Origin: Phycisphaerales bacterium
Lineage (GTDB): Bacteria > Planctomycetota > Phycisphaerae > Phycisphaerales > UBA1924
Direction of reading: 5' to 3'
Assembly: GCA_020831775.1 (NCBI GenBank)
Contig: JAFIFZ010000036.1
Coordinates: 62,001 to 126,000 of the forward strand
Length of the DNA stretch: 64,000 bases
Below, one piece after another: positions 43,972-53,134 of this stretch. Each line of letters starts with the position of its first letter. Position 1 is the first letter of the stretch. The notes under the pieces were generated by a model, which made no database searches, was not told where the DNA came from, and saw only the letters and a list, made by a program, of their open reading frames with translations. The position numbers and the translations under genes were made by a program.

Positions 43972-44202
43972 ATGGCACGGAAGCGCAACATCCCGGCGGC
44001 GTGTGTACTCGGCCTCCCCGTTCTCGCGGTCGGGGTTCTCGTGCTCGGGGGCTGCCAGCGATCGCTCTTCAGCGACAGCGCAGACCGCACCCCGTTCGAC
44101 CGGTACGACAGAATCCAAAACCAGTACGCGGTGCCGTTCGTCTACGACGAGTACGGGACGCGCGTGCCGAATCTCCGCGCGCGTCTTCTGCCGCGCGACT
44201 GA
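43972..44202 (+). CDS. Small lipoprotein
   Basis: The 76-residue protein has a lipoprotein signal peptide with lipobox VLGGC (modified Cys near residue 28). A short polar tail follows (RTPFDRYDRIQNQYAVPFVYDEYGT). TACACT nine bases upstream of the ATG and no ribosome site suggest a near-leaderless transcript. No known domain; an envelope-anchored accessory peptide. The 264 bases after it hold nothing I can identify. Confidence 0.65.
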   Translation: MARKRNIPAACVLGLPVLAVGVLVLGGCQRSLFSDSADRTPFDRYDRIQNQYAVPFVYDEYGTRVPNLRARLLPRD

Positions 44203-44466
44203 TGTTCCGCGTCGATCCTGACTCCCTCAAATGTTGATCGGTTGGGGAAACTGTGTCGTTCCCGCTGTCGGTTGTCGTGGTAGGGGATGAATCCCGACGG
44301 CCTGCGGCTTACTGTGTCGGTCTGGTCCGGACAGCGAGCCGCGGCAGGACGCCGCGGGTGTTGCGCCTCGGGGCGTGCCCGTCTGGAATTGCAAGAGATC
44401 CGGCCTGTCGGCCCGATGGTGTGACGCATCACGAGAACCGACGCCACCGCTTGCGAGTTGGGCAGG

Positions 44467-45156
44467 ATGTCAAAGAACCGACGAACACAGCACGGACGCT
44501 CCCAACGCACCTCCAAGAAGCAGCAGGGGATGTCCAAACGCACCAAAGTGGTGTGGACCGCCCTGGCGCTCTCGATGGGCTCAGCGGTCAGCGTCCTGGC
44601 GGTCGCTGGCGGGCCGAGCCCGACGCTGCCCACCCGCGCCATCCCCGCCGCCGCGGCTGTCGCGACGCCCGCCTCCCTCGAGTCCGCCTTCTCCACCGAG
44701 GCCCCCCTCGACGCCGACCGCTGGAAGGCGATCGTGATCTACCACTCCGGCTCGCCCTACGGCAACGCCGAGTCCATCGGACGCAGGCACGAGAACCTCG
44801 GCCTTCAGGGTCTGGGGTACCATTTCGTCGTCGGCAACGGGAGCGGTCTGCCCGACGGCGCCGTCGAACTCGGCTTCCGCTGGCTCCGCCAGCTCCCAGG
44901 CGCGCACGCGACAGGCCCGTACGCCGACTGGTACGACCAGCACGCGATCGGCATCTGTCTGGTTGGGCACGGCAACCGTCGCCCGTTCACCCGGTCGCAG
45001 ATGTCGCGCCTGGTGAGCCTGGTCCGGGTGCTGTCGCGCGAACTGGACATCCCGCCCGACCGGATTTACCTGCACAGCGACATCGCCTCGACGGATTCGC
45101 CCGGCTGGCACTTCCCCGAGGCGAGCTTCCGCGAGCAGATCGCGTCGGGGCGTTGA
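44467..45156 (+). CDS. Exported N-acetylmuramoyl-L-alanine amidase / PGRP-like domain protein
   Basis: The 229-residue protein has a basic N-terminus, one hydrophobic segment (about 30-50) that anchors or exports it, and an amidase_2/PGRP fold. Zinc-site candidates are His in VIYHSGSP and His in LHSDIAS. GLGYHFVVGNGSGLPDGAVELGFRW and AIGICLVGHGNRRPFTRSQM are typical of the family. It should cleave or bind the peptide stem of peptidoglycan. Whether all zinc ligands are present needs a structural alignment, since the third His is not in the usual motif. Confidence 0.82.
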   Translation: MSKNRRTQHGRSQRTSKKQQGMSKRTKVVWTALALSMGSAVSVLAVAGGPSPTLPTRAIPAAAAVATPASLESAFSTEAPLDADRWKAIVIYHSGSPYGNAESIGRRHENLGLQGLGYHFVVGNGSGLPDGAVELGFRWLRQLPGAHATGPYADWYDQHAIGICLVGHGNRRPFTRSQMSRLVSLVRVLSRELDIPPDRIYLHSDIASTDSPGWHFPEASFREQIASGR

Positions 45157-45505
45157 GGCGGCCTTGGGCCCGGTATCGGCGGGTTGAAGCAGCTACCCTT
45201 TTTCGGGTTGGGCGGCCTGTGTGATGCGTACGACCGGTGTCGTCTGTATCGGCCCGGCTTGACTCGGAGTCTGAGGGAGCGACACTCAGCCTCTCCGAGG
45301 ACTGTCCGCGGGCCGATATGCCACTTGTCGCAACCCATCGACGGGTCGCTGCGAACAATCCGCCGTCCCGTTGCCCGCCGGCCGGTCTCCGGCCTTTCTT
45401 TCAGGCACGGGCCGTGCCGGTCCGTCCGAGGAGGATGAGAGTTAACCGGCCCCGGTCGTTCTCGGCCGGGCTCACCAGGGCGCCGAAGGGATAACGGACA
45501 CTCGC
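45157..45505. other. Intergenic region between the amidase and kinase genes
   Basis: These 349 bases contain no plausible gene. GGCCGG (45380-45385) pairs with CCGGCC (45389-45394) and is followed by TTTCTTT, a candidate terminator for the amidase gene. Immediately after, GGCACG/CGTGCC forms a second hairpin (about 45404-45418). The rest is long enough for a structured leader of the kinase operon, but no known riboswitch was recognised. Confidence 0.5.
45380..45401 (+). terminator. Candidate intrinsic terminator downstream of the amidase gene
   Basis: This is a 6-bp GC stem with a TCT loop followed by TTTCTTT. It is the only T-rich tract behind a stem in this intergenic region. Confidence 0.5.
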
Positions 45506-46396
45506 GTGGAGTTGAAGAAAGGCGATCTCGTCGAGAACTTCCGGATCATGGCCGAGCTCGGCCGTGGCGCGGCCTCCATCATCTACCTCGCCCAGGACAC
45601 CAAGACCAAGCAGATCCGTGCGCTCAAGCATGTGATCAAGACCAACCCCAAGGACCAGCGCTTCCTCGATCAGGCCGAGGCGGAAACAAAGGTCTCCAAG
45701 GACCTGAACCACCCCGGCGTTCGGACGATCGACCGCGTGATCCGCAAGGGCAGCTTCCTGTCGACCAAGGAAATGTTCCTGGTGATGGAGCTTGTCGACG
45801 GGGTGAGCATGGAAAACCAGCCGCCCAAGACCTTCGAGCAGGCGGTCGCCACCTTCGAGCAGGCCGCCCGCGCCCTGGCGCACATGCACGACCGCGGCTG
45901 GGTCCACGCGGACATGAAGCCCAACAACATCATCGTGGACAACTACGGGCGCGCCAAGGTGATCGACCTGGGCCAGGCCTGCAAGATCGGGACGATCAAA
46001 GAGCGCATCCAGGGCACGCCCGACTACATCGCCCCAGAGCAGGTCCACCGGCGCGAGATCACGCCCAAGACAGACATCTACAACCTCGGCGCCGCGATGT
46101 ACTGGGTGCTCACACGCCACCACATCCCCACCGCCCTGGCCAAGGACACCGACAGCCTCGTCGGGTCCATCGACGACGCCCTGCTCGAGAGGCCCAAGCC
46201 CGCCATCGAGCTGAACCCCAAGATCAACCGCCACCTCAACGACCTCATCATGCAGTGCGTCGAGGTCCGCCCCGAGGACCGGCCAGAGTCGATGGAGCTC
46301 GTCGCAGACAAGCTCAACCTCGTGCACGGCATCCTGCTGGCCAACTCCAGCAAGGGCAAAGAGGCCGTCCGCCAGTCCAACGCCGAGTCGGCGTGA
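45506..46396 (+). CDS. Serine/threonine protein kinase (Hanks type, altered HRD and DFG motifs)
   Basis: The 296-residue soluble kinase domain has no membrane helix or sensor. The Gly-rich loop is [12 protein letters not shown], the ATP lysine is in RALKHVI and the catalytic loop is [12 protein letters not shown] (HAD in place of HRD, Asp kept). The metal-binding motif is IDLG in place of DFG, the APE motif YIAPEQV, and [13 protein letters not shown] the F-helix. Key catalytic residues are present, so activity is likely. GTG 45506 is weakly supported, with AAGGG 16 bases upstream. The stop overlaps the phosphoesterase GTG, suggesting a kinase/phosphatase pair. Confidence 0.9.
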   Translation: MELKKGDLVENFRIMAELGRGAASIIYLAQDTKTKQIRALKHVIKTNPKDQRFLDQAEAETKVSKDLNHPGVRTIDRVIRKGSFLSTKEMFLVMELVDGVSMENQPPKTFEQAVATFEQAARALAHMHDRGWVHADMKPNNIIVDNYGRAKVIDLGQACKIGTIKERIQGTPDYIAPEQVHRREITPKTDIYNLGAAMYWVLTRHHIPTALAKDTDSLVGSIDDALLERPKPAIELNPKINRHLNDLIMQCVEVRPEDRPESMELVADKLNLVHGILLANSSKGKEAVRQSNAESA

Positions 46397-47295
46397 GCAC
46401 GGCGGTGATCGGGATCGACCTGACATCCGCCGACGAGGTGTGCCGCGTGCTCGACGAGGGCGCGCGGGCCTGCCGCGACGCCTCCTGCCGCAAGGGCTCG
46501 ATCGACATCATCGAGGCCCCGGGCAGACTCATCGCCACCGGCGACCTGCACGACAACCCGATCCACTTCCAGAAGGTCGTCGAGGCGGCGGGCATGGGGG
46601 GCGAGCAGGCCGATCCCGAGAACGCTTCCCACCTCACGCTCCACGAGCTCATCCACTCCGACCGGCTGATGAACGGGATGGACTTCAGCCACCGGGCGCT
46701 GGTCCGCGTCGCGGCCCTGAAGGCAGCCTTCCCCGAGAAGGTGCATGTGCTCCTGGCCAACCACGAGCTCAGCCAGGTCATCGGCGCGGGGATCGTCAAG
46801 GACGGAGTCCGCGTCGTCGAGGCGTTCAACGCCGGCGTCGAATATGTCTTCGGCGACGAGGCCGAACGCGTCCAGGAAGCGATCGCGAGGTTCATCTGGG
46901 CGATGCCCTTGGCCCTGCGCTGCCGCACAGACCGCGGCGACATCCTGTGCGCCCACAGCGTGCCCGGGGTCGGCATGATGTCGCGTTTCGACGGGACGGT
47001 GCTCGACCGCGAGCTGACCGAAGAGGACTACTCGCCCCGTCGCGGCGCCGCCCACCTGATGGTCTGGGGGCGGGGCTACGACGCCGACCAACTCGTCGAC
47101 CTCGTCGAGCGGTGGGGGGTCAACCTGTTCATCCTCGGGCACGAGCACGCCGAGAACGGCGTCAGGCTCGTCCCGCCCAACGCGATCGTGCTCAACTCCG
47201 ACCACGAGCGGGGCGTCTACCTGCCCATCGACCTGGCCGACCCGCCCAAAGACCCGGCCGACGCCATGGCCCGCGTCGTCTCGCTGGCGCTGTAG
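46393..47295 (+). CDS. Calcineurin-like metallophosphoesterase
   Basis: The 300-residue protein has metal-site motifs [14 protein letters not shown] (GDxH), LLANHELSQ (NHE), CAHSVPG and [12 protein letters not shown] (GHxH). It differs from PPP-type phosphatases in lacking GDxVDRG, so it is a distinct branch. GTG 46393 overlaps the kinase stop (GTGA). Removal of phosphate placed by the adjacent kinase, or hydrolysis of a nucleotide signal, are both possible; the coupling favours the first. Confidence 0.85.
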   Translation: MSTAVIGIDLTSADEVCRVLDEGARACRDASCRKGSIDIIEAPGRLIATGDLHDNPIHFQKVVEAAGMGGEQADPENASHLTLHELIHSDRLMNGMDFSHRALVRVAALKAAFPEKVHVLLANHELSQVIGAGIVKDGVRVVEAFNAGVEYVFGDEAERVQEAIARFIWAMPLALRCRTDRGDILCAHSVPGVGMMSRFDGTVLDRELTEEDYSPRRGAAHLMVWGRGYDADQLVDLVERWGVNLFILGHEHAENGVRLVPPNAIVLNSDHERGVYLPIDLADPPKDPADAMARVVSLAL

Positions 47296-47330
47296 CCCGC
47301 TGCACCCCACACGCCCCACGCCCCACCTCC

Positions 47331-47336
47331 TACACT
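47331..47336 (+). promoter_or_regulatory. Putative -10 box (TACACT) of glyA
   Basis: TACACT ends six bases before the glyA ATG (47343) and no ribosome site is present. The predicted transcript is leaderless. No -35 box is recognisable in the C-rich upstream sequence. Confidence 0.45.
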
Positions 47337-47342
47337 GGCCAC

Positions 47343-48659
47343 ATGGCCCAAGATCCCATCGCCGACGCCGTGCTGAAGCTCATCCGCGAGCAGGACCCCG
47401 ACGCCGCGGGCATGCTCGAACGCGAGACCGAGCGTCAGCAGAACACGATCGAGCTGATCGCAAGCGAGAACCACGCCAGCGCCGCGGTCATGCACGCCGC
47501 GGGCACATGCCTGACCAACAAGTACGCCGAGGGCTACCCCGGCGCCCGCTACTACGGCGGCTGCGAGTTCCACGACCAGGTCGAAGACCTCGCCCGCGAT
47601 CGGGCCAAGAAGCTCTTCAATTGCCGTTTCGCCAATGTGCAGCCCCACTCGGGCGCGCAGGCCAACGCCGCGGTCTTCCTCGCCCTGCTCCAGCCCGGCG
47701 ACACCTTCGCCTCGCTGGAGCTCTCCGACGGCGGGCACCTCAGCCACGGGCTGAAGGTCAACATGTCCGGCAAGTGGTTCAAGCCCGTGCACTACCCCCT
47801 GCACTACGACGAGAACCATGCGGACTTCGAACGCATCGACTACGACGCCGTCGAGAAGGTCTGCATGGAGCACAAGCCCAAGCTCCTCATGTGCGGCTAC
47901 TCGGCCTACCCCCGCGTCATCGACTTTGAAAAGTTCCGCAAGATCGCCGACAAGTGCGGCGCCCTGCTCCACGCCGACATCGCCCACATCGCCGGCCTGG
48001 TCGCCTCGGGCGAGCACCCTTCGCCCTTCCCGCACTGCGATGTCGTCACGACGACCACGCACAAGACGCTCCGCGGCCCCCGCGGCGGCCTGATCCTCAC
48101 CGACAACGAAGAGCTCTCCAAGAAGTTCGACCGCGCCGTCTTCCCGGGCACCCAGGGCGGCCCGCTCATGCACATCGTGCTGGCCAAGGCCGTCGCCTTC
48201 GGCGAGGCGCTCAAGCCCGAGTTCAAGGCGTACCAGAAGCAGGTCAAGGCCAACGCCAGGGCGCTGGCCGGGGCCCTCGTCGATCTGGGCTTCCGCATCA
48301 CCAGCGGGGGCACCGAGAACCACCTGATGCTCGTCGACCTGCGAACCCGCGACGCGGAGCTCACCGGCGCCGACGCGGAGAAGTGGCTCGAAGCCGCCGG
48401 CATCATCTGCAACAAGAACGGCGTCCCCCGCGACCCGCGTCCCCCGCGCGTCACCAGCGGGCTGCGCCTGGGTTCGCCCGCCGCGACCACGCGGGGCTTC
48501 GGCGAGGCGGAGATGAAAACCGTCGCGTCGATGATCGACCGCGTGCTGCAGGCCAAGGGCGACGAGGGCGAGACCGCCCGCGTTCGCGATGAGGTCCGCG
48601 AGCTGTGCGCCAGGTTCCCGCTCCACGGCGCACCGGCCCACGCGAGCGCCGCGTCGTAA
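47343..48659 (+). CDS. glyA: Serine hydroxymethyltransferase
   Basis: GlyA is the PLP enzyme interconverting serine and glycine with tetrahydrofolate, the main source of one-carbon units. The 438-residue protein has [65 protein letters not shown] and the PLP lysine motif [21 protein letters not shown]-terminal region with [14 protein letters not shown] follows. An upstream in-frame extension runs through the phosphoesterase gene and is not coding. Confidence 0.97.
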   Translation: MAQDPIADAVLKLIREQDPDAAGMLERETERQQNTIELIASENHASAAVMHAAGTCLTNKYAEGYPGARYYGGCEFHDQVEDLARDRAKKLFNCRFANVQPHSGAQANAAVFLALLQPGDTFASLELSDGGHLSHGLKVNMSGKWFKPVHYPLHYDENHADFERIDYDAVEKVCMEHKPKLLMCGYSAYPRVIDFEKFRKIADKCGALLHADIAHIAGLVASGEHPSPFPHCDVVTTTTHKTLRGPRGGLILTDNEELSKKFDRAVFPGTQGGPLMHIVLAKAVAFGEALKPEFKAYQKQVKANARALAGALVDLGFRITSGGTENHLMLVDLRTRDAELTGADAEKWLEAAGIICNKNGVPRDPRPPRVTSGLRLGSPAATTRGFGEAEMKTVASMIDRVLQAKGDEGETARVRDEVRELCARFPLHGAPAHASAAS

Positions 48660-48705
48660 AGCGAACGGCCCGAAAGCGTCGATAGGGTTTACCGGAGGCA
48701 CGGTC

Positions 48706-49146
48706 ATGGACGAGCTGCGCGAAGTGAAGCCGACGGGCGCCGCCCGCGCCGGGCGCCGCGTCGTCGTGCCCGCGACCGTCGCGATGCTGCTGGCCGGCTG
48801 CGGGCAACGGGACTCTCGCGAGCTGATCAACCGCGAGGTCGAGGTCGAGGCCGGCTCGGTCGTGATCTTCTCGCACTCCTTCCGCCTCGACGATCAGCGG
48901 CGCCATGTGCTCTTCGAGGCGACCTCGCTCTCGGGCGGGCCGATCAACGGCGCGATCATCATCAAGACGCCGCAGGGGCAGGAGAGGCTCTCGGCGACCA
49001 ACGCCGTCGCCGAGGCGCACGCCTCGCACAGCATCCGCCTGACCCACTACGGCGAGCCGGGCCCCTACGAAGCGCTGCTGACCCCCGTCGACAACGACCG
49101 GGCGTACCGCGTCCGCGTGCGTGTGCTCGTGCATTCGGGGCAGTAG
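48706..49146 (+). CDS. Putative lipoprotein of unknown function
   Basis: The 146-residue protein has a longer basic N-terminus, then VVVPATVAMLLAGC, a lipoprotein signal with the Cys near residue 31. The mature part is a small beta domain (VEVEAGSVVIFSHSF, GPYEALLTPVDNDRAYRVRVRVLV) like an emp24/C2-type sandwich. Family not recognised. It follows glyA by 46 bases and may be co-transcribed. It is convergent with the Bfd-like gene. Confidence 0.65.
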   Translation: MDELREVKPTGAARAGRRVVVPATVAMLLAGCGQRDSRELINREVEVEAGSVVIFSHSFRLDDQRRHVLFEATSLSGGPINGAIIIKTPQGQERLSATNAVAEAHASHSIRLTHYGEPGPYEALLTPVDNDRAYRVRVRVLVHSGQ

Positions 49147-49165
49147 GGCCGCAAAGGCGAAATCT

Positions 49166-49468
49166 TCAGGCGTCTTCGCCCTCGCCCGTCGCCTCTCGGA
49201 TGATCGTGTCGTCGCGCGTGTCGATCTCGCGGTAGACGGTGCGACCCTGCGAGTACTTCTCCGGCGAGATCTTCAGGTCGGGCGTCTCGCCCCGCTGGTG
49301 CTGGGCGTGCAGGTGCTTCAGGAACGGCACGCACCACTGGCACCCAGTCCCCGCCGACAGACACTCAGAAATCAGCGAAGCGACCTGAGGGTCCTCACGA
49401 TTGAGGTAGGTCCGGATCTTCCGCAACGAGACGCGGAAGCAGAGGCAGACATGGTCGTCGGGGTCCAT
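49166..49468 (-). CDS. Bfd-like [2Fe-2S]-binding protein
   Basis: The 100-residue protein has the four cysteines of the BFD domain: CLC in DDHVCLCFRVSLRKI near the N-terminus and CQWC in AGTGCQWCVPFLKHL (CxC...CxxC spacing). In other bacteria this domain sits in bacterioferritin-associated ferredoxin and in NifU/nitrite-reductase proteins. The C-terminal 40 residues are polar and unique. ATG 49468 is followed at once by the motif. Electron transfer to an iron store is the usual role; no bacterioferritin gene is nearby. Confidence 0.82.
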   Translation of the reverse strand: MDPDDHVCLCFRVSLRKIRTYLNREDPQVASLISECLSAGTGCQWCVPFLKHLHAQHQRGETPDLKISPEKYSQGRTVYREIDTRDDTIIREATGEGEDA

Positions 49469-49539
49469 CGCTTGATTGTTGCCCCGCCGGCCGAGGGTTT
49501 CCGACTTCTCGATCGGGCGACCGACCTTTGCTCGGTGTT

Positions 49540-49605
49540 CGGTTCGGGGACATGGTTGACAGCGTTCGGAGACATCGCTGACAGTGTTCGGGGACATCGT
49601 TGACA
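49540..49605. repeat. Three tandem 22-bp repeats
   Basis: Units are 49540-49561, 49562-49583 and 49584-49605, with consensus GYGTTCGGRGACATCGYTGACA. They directly abut, with 2-4 differences between units. They resemble the multiple transposase-binding sites at the end of some insertion sequences (minus-strand form TGTCAACGATGTCCCCGAAC), but no transposase frame adjoins them. They lie between the Bfd-like and HAD genes, upstream of the former. Confidence 0.8.
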
Positions 49606-49668
49606 CTTTGGGCCGAGCGCATGAAGGCCTTCCTTCGGAGGCCAGCGGCACGAATTGAGTCCGAGCTG

Positions 49669-50454
49669 TCAACCCTCGCAAAGCTTCTCGATGATGTCCA
49701 GCGACCCCTCGATCTCCGCGTGGGCCGAGACATAGTCTGCGTGCGCCTTCAGCTTCTCGTCGGCGTTGGCCGGGCAGGCGAACCACGCGACATGCTCGCG
49801 GATCATCATGTCCCCCTGCGTGTCGCCCACGCCCGCGAGTCGCTCGGTCGCGATCCCCGTCGCGGCAATGAACCGCTCGATCGCCGCCGACTTGCTCACA
49901 TGCGCCAGGTCGCAGTTGATGTACCGCCAGGTCATCGAGACTCTGAAGGGCCAGCCGCAGACTCTGAACGCCTGCTCGATCATCGGGCAGAGTTCCTTGA
50001 GAAACGCGGGGTCTGGGTGGAAGAGGCTGATCGAGCTGGCCTTGCCGGGCTGGATCGTTACGCCCCGCGGGCCGAGCTCGGCCTCGACCCACTTGGTCGC
50101 CTCGATCACGGCTTCGGTGTGCTCGGGCCGGATCGCCGGGTCGCGCTCGGATCGGTTCTGGTCGGGGAAGAAGAGCCAGACCCCGTTCTCGGCGATGCAG
50201 GGCAGCGTCGTGTTGTGCAGCAGGCGGCACATCGCCTCGGCGAACGGGTGGGGCCGCCCCGAGCAGACCGTCACCACCGGCCGGTCCCCCTCGCCGATCG
50301 CCCGCCGGTTGTGCTCGGCGATCTTCGCCAGGGCAGACGCGTTCAGGGGCGAGGAATCCTCGGGGATCAGGCACCCGTCGATGTCGAAGATCACGGCGTC
50401 GTACCGCCGCTTCGCCGAGTAGTGGGGGTTCTCTTGGGTCGATGTGTCCTGCAC
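49669..50454 (-). CDS. HAD-superfamily phosphatase (Cof/MPGP-like)
   Basis: The 261-residue protein has HAD motif I DAVIFDIDGCLIPED (nucleophile Asp), motif II VVTVCSGRPHPFAEAM and motif IV GVGDTQGDMMI, with a C2-type cap between about residues 90 and 190. This matches sugar-phosphate phosphatases of the Cof or mannosyl-3-phosphoglycerate group; the substrate is not evident. The start is GTG 50454, with TACAGT six bases upstream and no ribosome site. Confidence 0.85.
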   Translation of the reverse strand: MQDTSTQENPHYSAKRRYDAVIFDIDGCLIPEDSSPLNASALAKIAEHNRRAIGEGDRPVVTVCSGRPHPFAEAMCRLLHNTTLPCIAENGVWLFFPDQNRSERDPAIRPEHTEAVIEATKWVEAELGPRGVTIQPGKASSISLFHPDPAFLKELCPMIEQAFRVCGWPFRVSMTWRYINCDLAHVSKSAAIERFIAATGIATERLAGVGDTQGDMMIREHVAWFACPANADEKLKAHADYVSAHAEIEGSLDIIEKLCEG

Positions 50455-50460
50455 GGGCCG

Positions 50461-50466
50461 ACTGTA
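50461..50466 (-). promoter_or_regulatory. Putative -10 box (TACAGT) of the HAD phosphatase gene
   Basis: On the minus strand TACAGT ends six bases before GTG 50454, a leaderless arrangement with a GTG start. Confidence 0.4.
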
Positions 50467-50506
50467 GACGCGCCCCTCCGGCCCGCGAGGTATCCTCTCT
50501 CACCCG

Positions 50507-50758
50507 ATGAAGCTCGATCCGACAGAACGCTGCTACCGCTGCGGGTACGACATCCGCGGCATCGATGACCCGACCTGCCCCGAATGCGGCGCCAGCGTCC
50601 GGTACCGGCCCCAGGAGTTCCTCACCGGCCTGGTCGAAGAGACCCGGGGCGGGGGCCGACGCTTCTGCCTCACCTGCCAGCGCGTCGCGGAGTTCTCAGA
50701 TGAGGGCGTCTGCCCTCTCTGCGGCGGGCGCGTCAGCCGCCCCGCCGGCGACGCCTGA
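50507..50758 (+). CDS. Small double zinc-ribbon protein
   Basis: The 83-residue protein has two CxxC...CxxC zinc ribbons: CYRCGYDIRGIDDPTCPEC (about 9-27) and CLTCQRVAEFSDEGVCPLC (about 54-72). Such proteins are common next to membrane-protein genes in planctomycetes; function unknown. TATCCT lies ten bases before the ATG. It may be co-transcribed with 50828. Confidence 0.7.
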   Translation: MKLDPTERCYRCGYDIRGIDDPTCPECGASVRYRPQEFLTGLVEETRGGGRRFCLTCQRVAEFSDEGVCPLCGGRVSRPAGDA

Positions 50759-50827
50759 GCCATTCCCGCCTGCCGCCCGCTCAACCGCGATACCCTCGGG
50801 GCCGAGCCCAGTCCCACAGGAGTCCCG

Positions 50828-53107
50828 ATGGCGGGTGTGTTCACGATCGCGATCTTCCTGGCGGCCTCGCTGCTGTTCGTTGTGCAGCCGATGGTCGCCA
50901 AGGGGCTGCTGCCCATCCTGGGCGGGGCGCCCGCGGTCTGGAACACCTGCATGGTCTTCTTCCAGGCGGCGCTCCTGGCGGGCTACCTCTACAGCCACGC
51001 CATCACCACACGCCTGGGCCTGAAGTCGCAGCTCATCGTCCACGCCCTGGTGCTGGGGGCCGCGGGGCTCGCCCTCCCGATGCTCGCCCCGGGCGAGGTC
51101 CCCGACGCGGAGGCGTGCCCGACGCTCTGGCTCCTCAAGGCGTTGGCGATCAGCGCCGGGCTGCCCTTCTTCGCCATCGCCACCAGCGGCCCGCTGCTCC
51201 AGCGCTGGTTCAGCAACACCGCCCACCCGCGCGCGCACGATCCGTACTTTCTCTACGCCGCCAGCAACGCCGGCAGCCTGCTCGGCCTGCTCGCCTACCC
51301 CTTCATCATCGAGCGCGTGCTCAGCCTGCCCGAGCAGGCGTGGGCCTGGGCCGGGGCGTACACGCTCGCGGCGATCCTGCTGCTCGCCGGTGGCCTGCTC
51401 GCCGTCAAAAACTCGCCCAAGCCCGACAAACCGACACCGGATGTCAGCGAGCGCCGGCGCGACAGGGCCGAGCCGATCGAGTGGCCCAGGCGCCTGCGCT
51501 GGGTCTTCTTCGCCTTCGTGCCTTCGAGCCTGATGCTCGGCGTGACGCACCACCTGACGACGGATGTCGCGTCGGTGCCGCTGCTCTGGGTCGTGCCGTT
51601 GGGGTTGTACCTCTTGACGATGATCCTCGCCTTCAGCGAGAAGGTGCGGATCCCGATGCGATGGCTCTCGGCGGGGTGGGCGCTCCTGGCCCTCTGCCTG
51701 ACGCTGATGCTGCTGCTGCACGCGCGCGAGCCGATCGCGCTGGTCACGGGGATCCACCTGCTCGGGCTGGTGGGGGGCGGGCTGCTCTGCCACCAGCGCC
51801 TCGCCGACGATCGACCCCCGCCCGCGCGACTCACCGAGTTCTACCTCTGGCTGGCGATCGGCGGCGCTCTCGGCGGCGTCTTCAACGCCCTGGTCGCCCC
51901 CGTCCTCTTCAGCGTCGTGCTGGAGTACCCGCTGACGATCGCCCTGGCCTGCTTCGCCCGCCCGCTCTGGAACGCCGGAGCCCCGGCCGAGGGCGTCGCG
52001 GGCCCTGAGAGCACCACCGATCGCCGCAAGCGTCTGGCGGGGCTCGTCCTCCTGCCCCTGATCCCCGCACTGATTCACCTGGGCATGACCGAGATCGCCT
52101 CGATCTTCGTGCCCGAAGAGTCCGGTCTGACCCCCTGGCTCGTCGACGGACCCACGGCCCTCGCCATCGCCCTGCTCTGGCGACGCCGAACCGTCTTCGC
52201 CATCGCGATCACGCTGCTGCTCGTCATCGCGGTGATGCCCTGGCGGACCGGCGAACGCGTGCTCGACCTCGAACGCACCTTCTTCGGCGTGCTGCTGACC
52301 ACCCGCGAGACCATCCGCGTCGACGAAGGCGGCGGGGTGATCCGCGAGGTCCCCGTCCACATCATCAAGCACGGCACCACCTTCCACGGCGCCCAGATGA
52401 TGGCCCCGGGCTACGACCGCGTTCCCATCACCTACTACCACCCCGAAGGCCCGCTCGGAGACACCTTCAGAGCCATGCACAACCCCGATGAAGGCCGACG
52501 CCTCTCGCGTGTCGGCGGAGTCGGGCTCGGCGCAGGGGCGGCGGCCGCCTACGCCCACGCAGGCCAACGCTGGACCTTCATCGAGATCGATCCGGCGATG
52601 GTCCGCGTCGCCCAAGACCCGCGCCTGTTCACCTACCTCCGCGACAGCCACGCCCCGGTCGACATCATCATCGGCGACGGGCGCATCCGCCTGGCCGAGA
52701 TGCCCGAGGCCTCCTTCGACCTCCTGATTGTCGACGCCTTCAGCTCCGACTCGATCCCCATGCACCTGATCACCCGCGAGGCGATCGAGCTCTACCTCTC
52801 CCGCGTCCGCTCCCGCGGCGTCGTCGTCATGCACATCTCCAACCGCTACCTCGACCTCGAGCCCGTCATCGGCTCGATCGCCGAGTCGCTGGGTGTGCGG
52901 GCGCTGGTGCGGGCCGACTTCGGACCCGGCCCGGGCGCCGAAGACTCGTTCCACTACGCCTCGACCTGGGTCGCCCTCTCGCCCGAGCCAGAGGGCCTCG
53001 ACGAGCTCGCCCGCACCATCGGGTGGTTCCCCGTCGAGCCCGGGGGGCGGGGCTCCCTCTGGACCGACGCCGATTCGAGCATCCTCCCCGTCCTCCGCTG
53101 GCGGTGA
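50828..53107 (+). CDS. Membrane protein fused to a spermidine-synthase-like methyltransferase-fold domain
   Basis: The 759-residue protein has an N-terminal half of about twelve membrane helices (MFS-like, starting FTIAIFLAASLLFVVQPMVAKGLLPILGG). The soluble C-terminal domain (about 500-759) has the spermidine-synthase/SAM fold: RVGGVGLGAGAAAAYAHAG, FIEIDPAMVRVA, DIIIGDGRIRLAEM and LLIVDAFSSDSIPMHLITREA. This layout is typical of fused-spermidine-synthase-like membrane proteins whose polyamine activity is unproven. The VVQPMVAKGLLPILGG start is their signature. ACAGGAG precedes the ATG. Confidence 0.85.
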   Translation: MAGVFTIAIFLAASLLFVVQPMVAKGLLPILGGAPAVWNTCMVFFQAALLAGYLYSHAITTRLGLKSQLIVHALVLGAAGLALPMLAPGEVPDAEACPTLWLLKALAISAGLPFFAIATSGPLLQRWFSNTAHPRAHDPYFLYAASNAGSLLGLLAYPFIIERVLSLPEQAWAWAGAYTLAAILLLAGGLLAVKNSPKPDKPTPDVSERRRDRAEPIEWPRRLRWVFFAFVPSSLMLGVTHHLTTDVASVPLLWVVPLGLYLLTMILAFSEKVRIPMRWLSAGWALLALCLTLMLLLHAREPIALVTGIHLLGLVGGGLLCHQRLADDRPPPARLTEFYLWLAIGGALGGVFNALVAPVLFSVVLEYPLTIALACFARPLWNAGAPAEGVAGPESTTDRRKRLAGLVLLPLIPALIHLGMTEIASIFVPEESGLTPWLVDGPTALAIALLWRRRTVFAIAITLLLVIAVMPWRTGERVLDLERTFFGVLLTTRETIRVDEGGGVIREVPVHIIKHGTTFHGAQMMAPGYDRVPITYYHPEGPLGDTFRAMHNPDEGRRLSRVGGVGLGAGAAAAYAHAGQRWTFIEIDPAMVRVAQDPRLFTYLRDSHAPVDIIIGDGRIRLAEMPEASFDLLIVDAFSSDSIPMHLITREAIELYLSRVRSRGVVVMHISNRYLDLEPVIGSIAESLGVRALVRADFGPGPGAEDSFHYASTWVALSPEPEGLDELARTIGWFPVEPGGRGSLWTDADSSILPVLRWR

Positions 53108-53134
53108 GGCGGGCCGGGGCCGATACTCTTGACG

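Noticed and set aside
49540-49605. Possible CRISPR array
   Set aside because: The three units abut without spacers and no cas gene is nearby.
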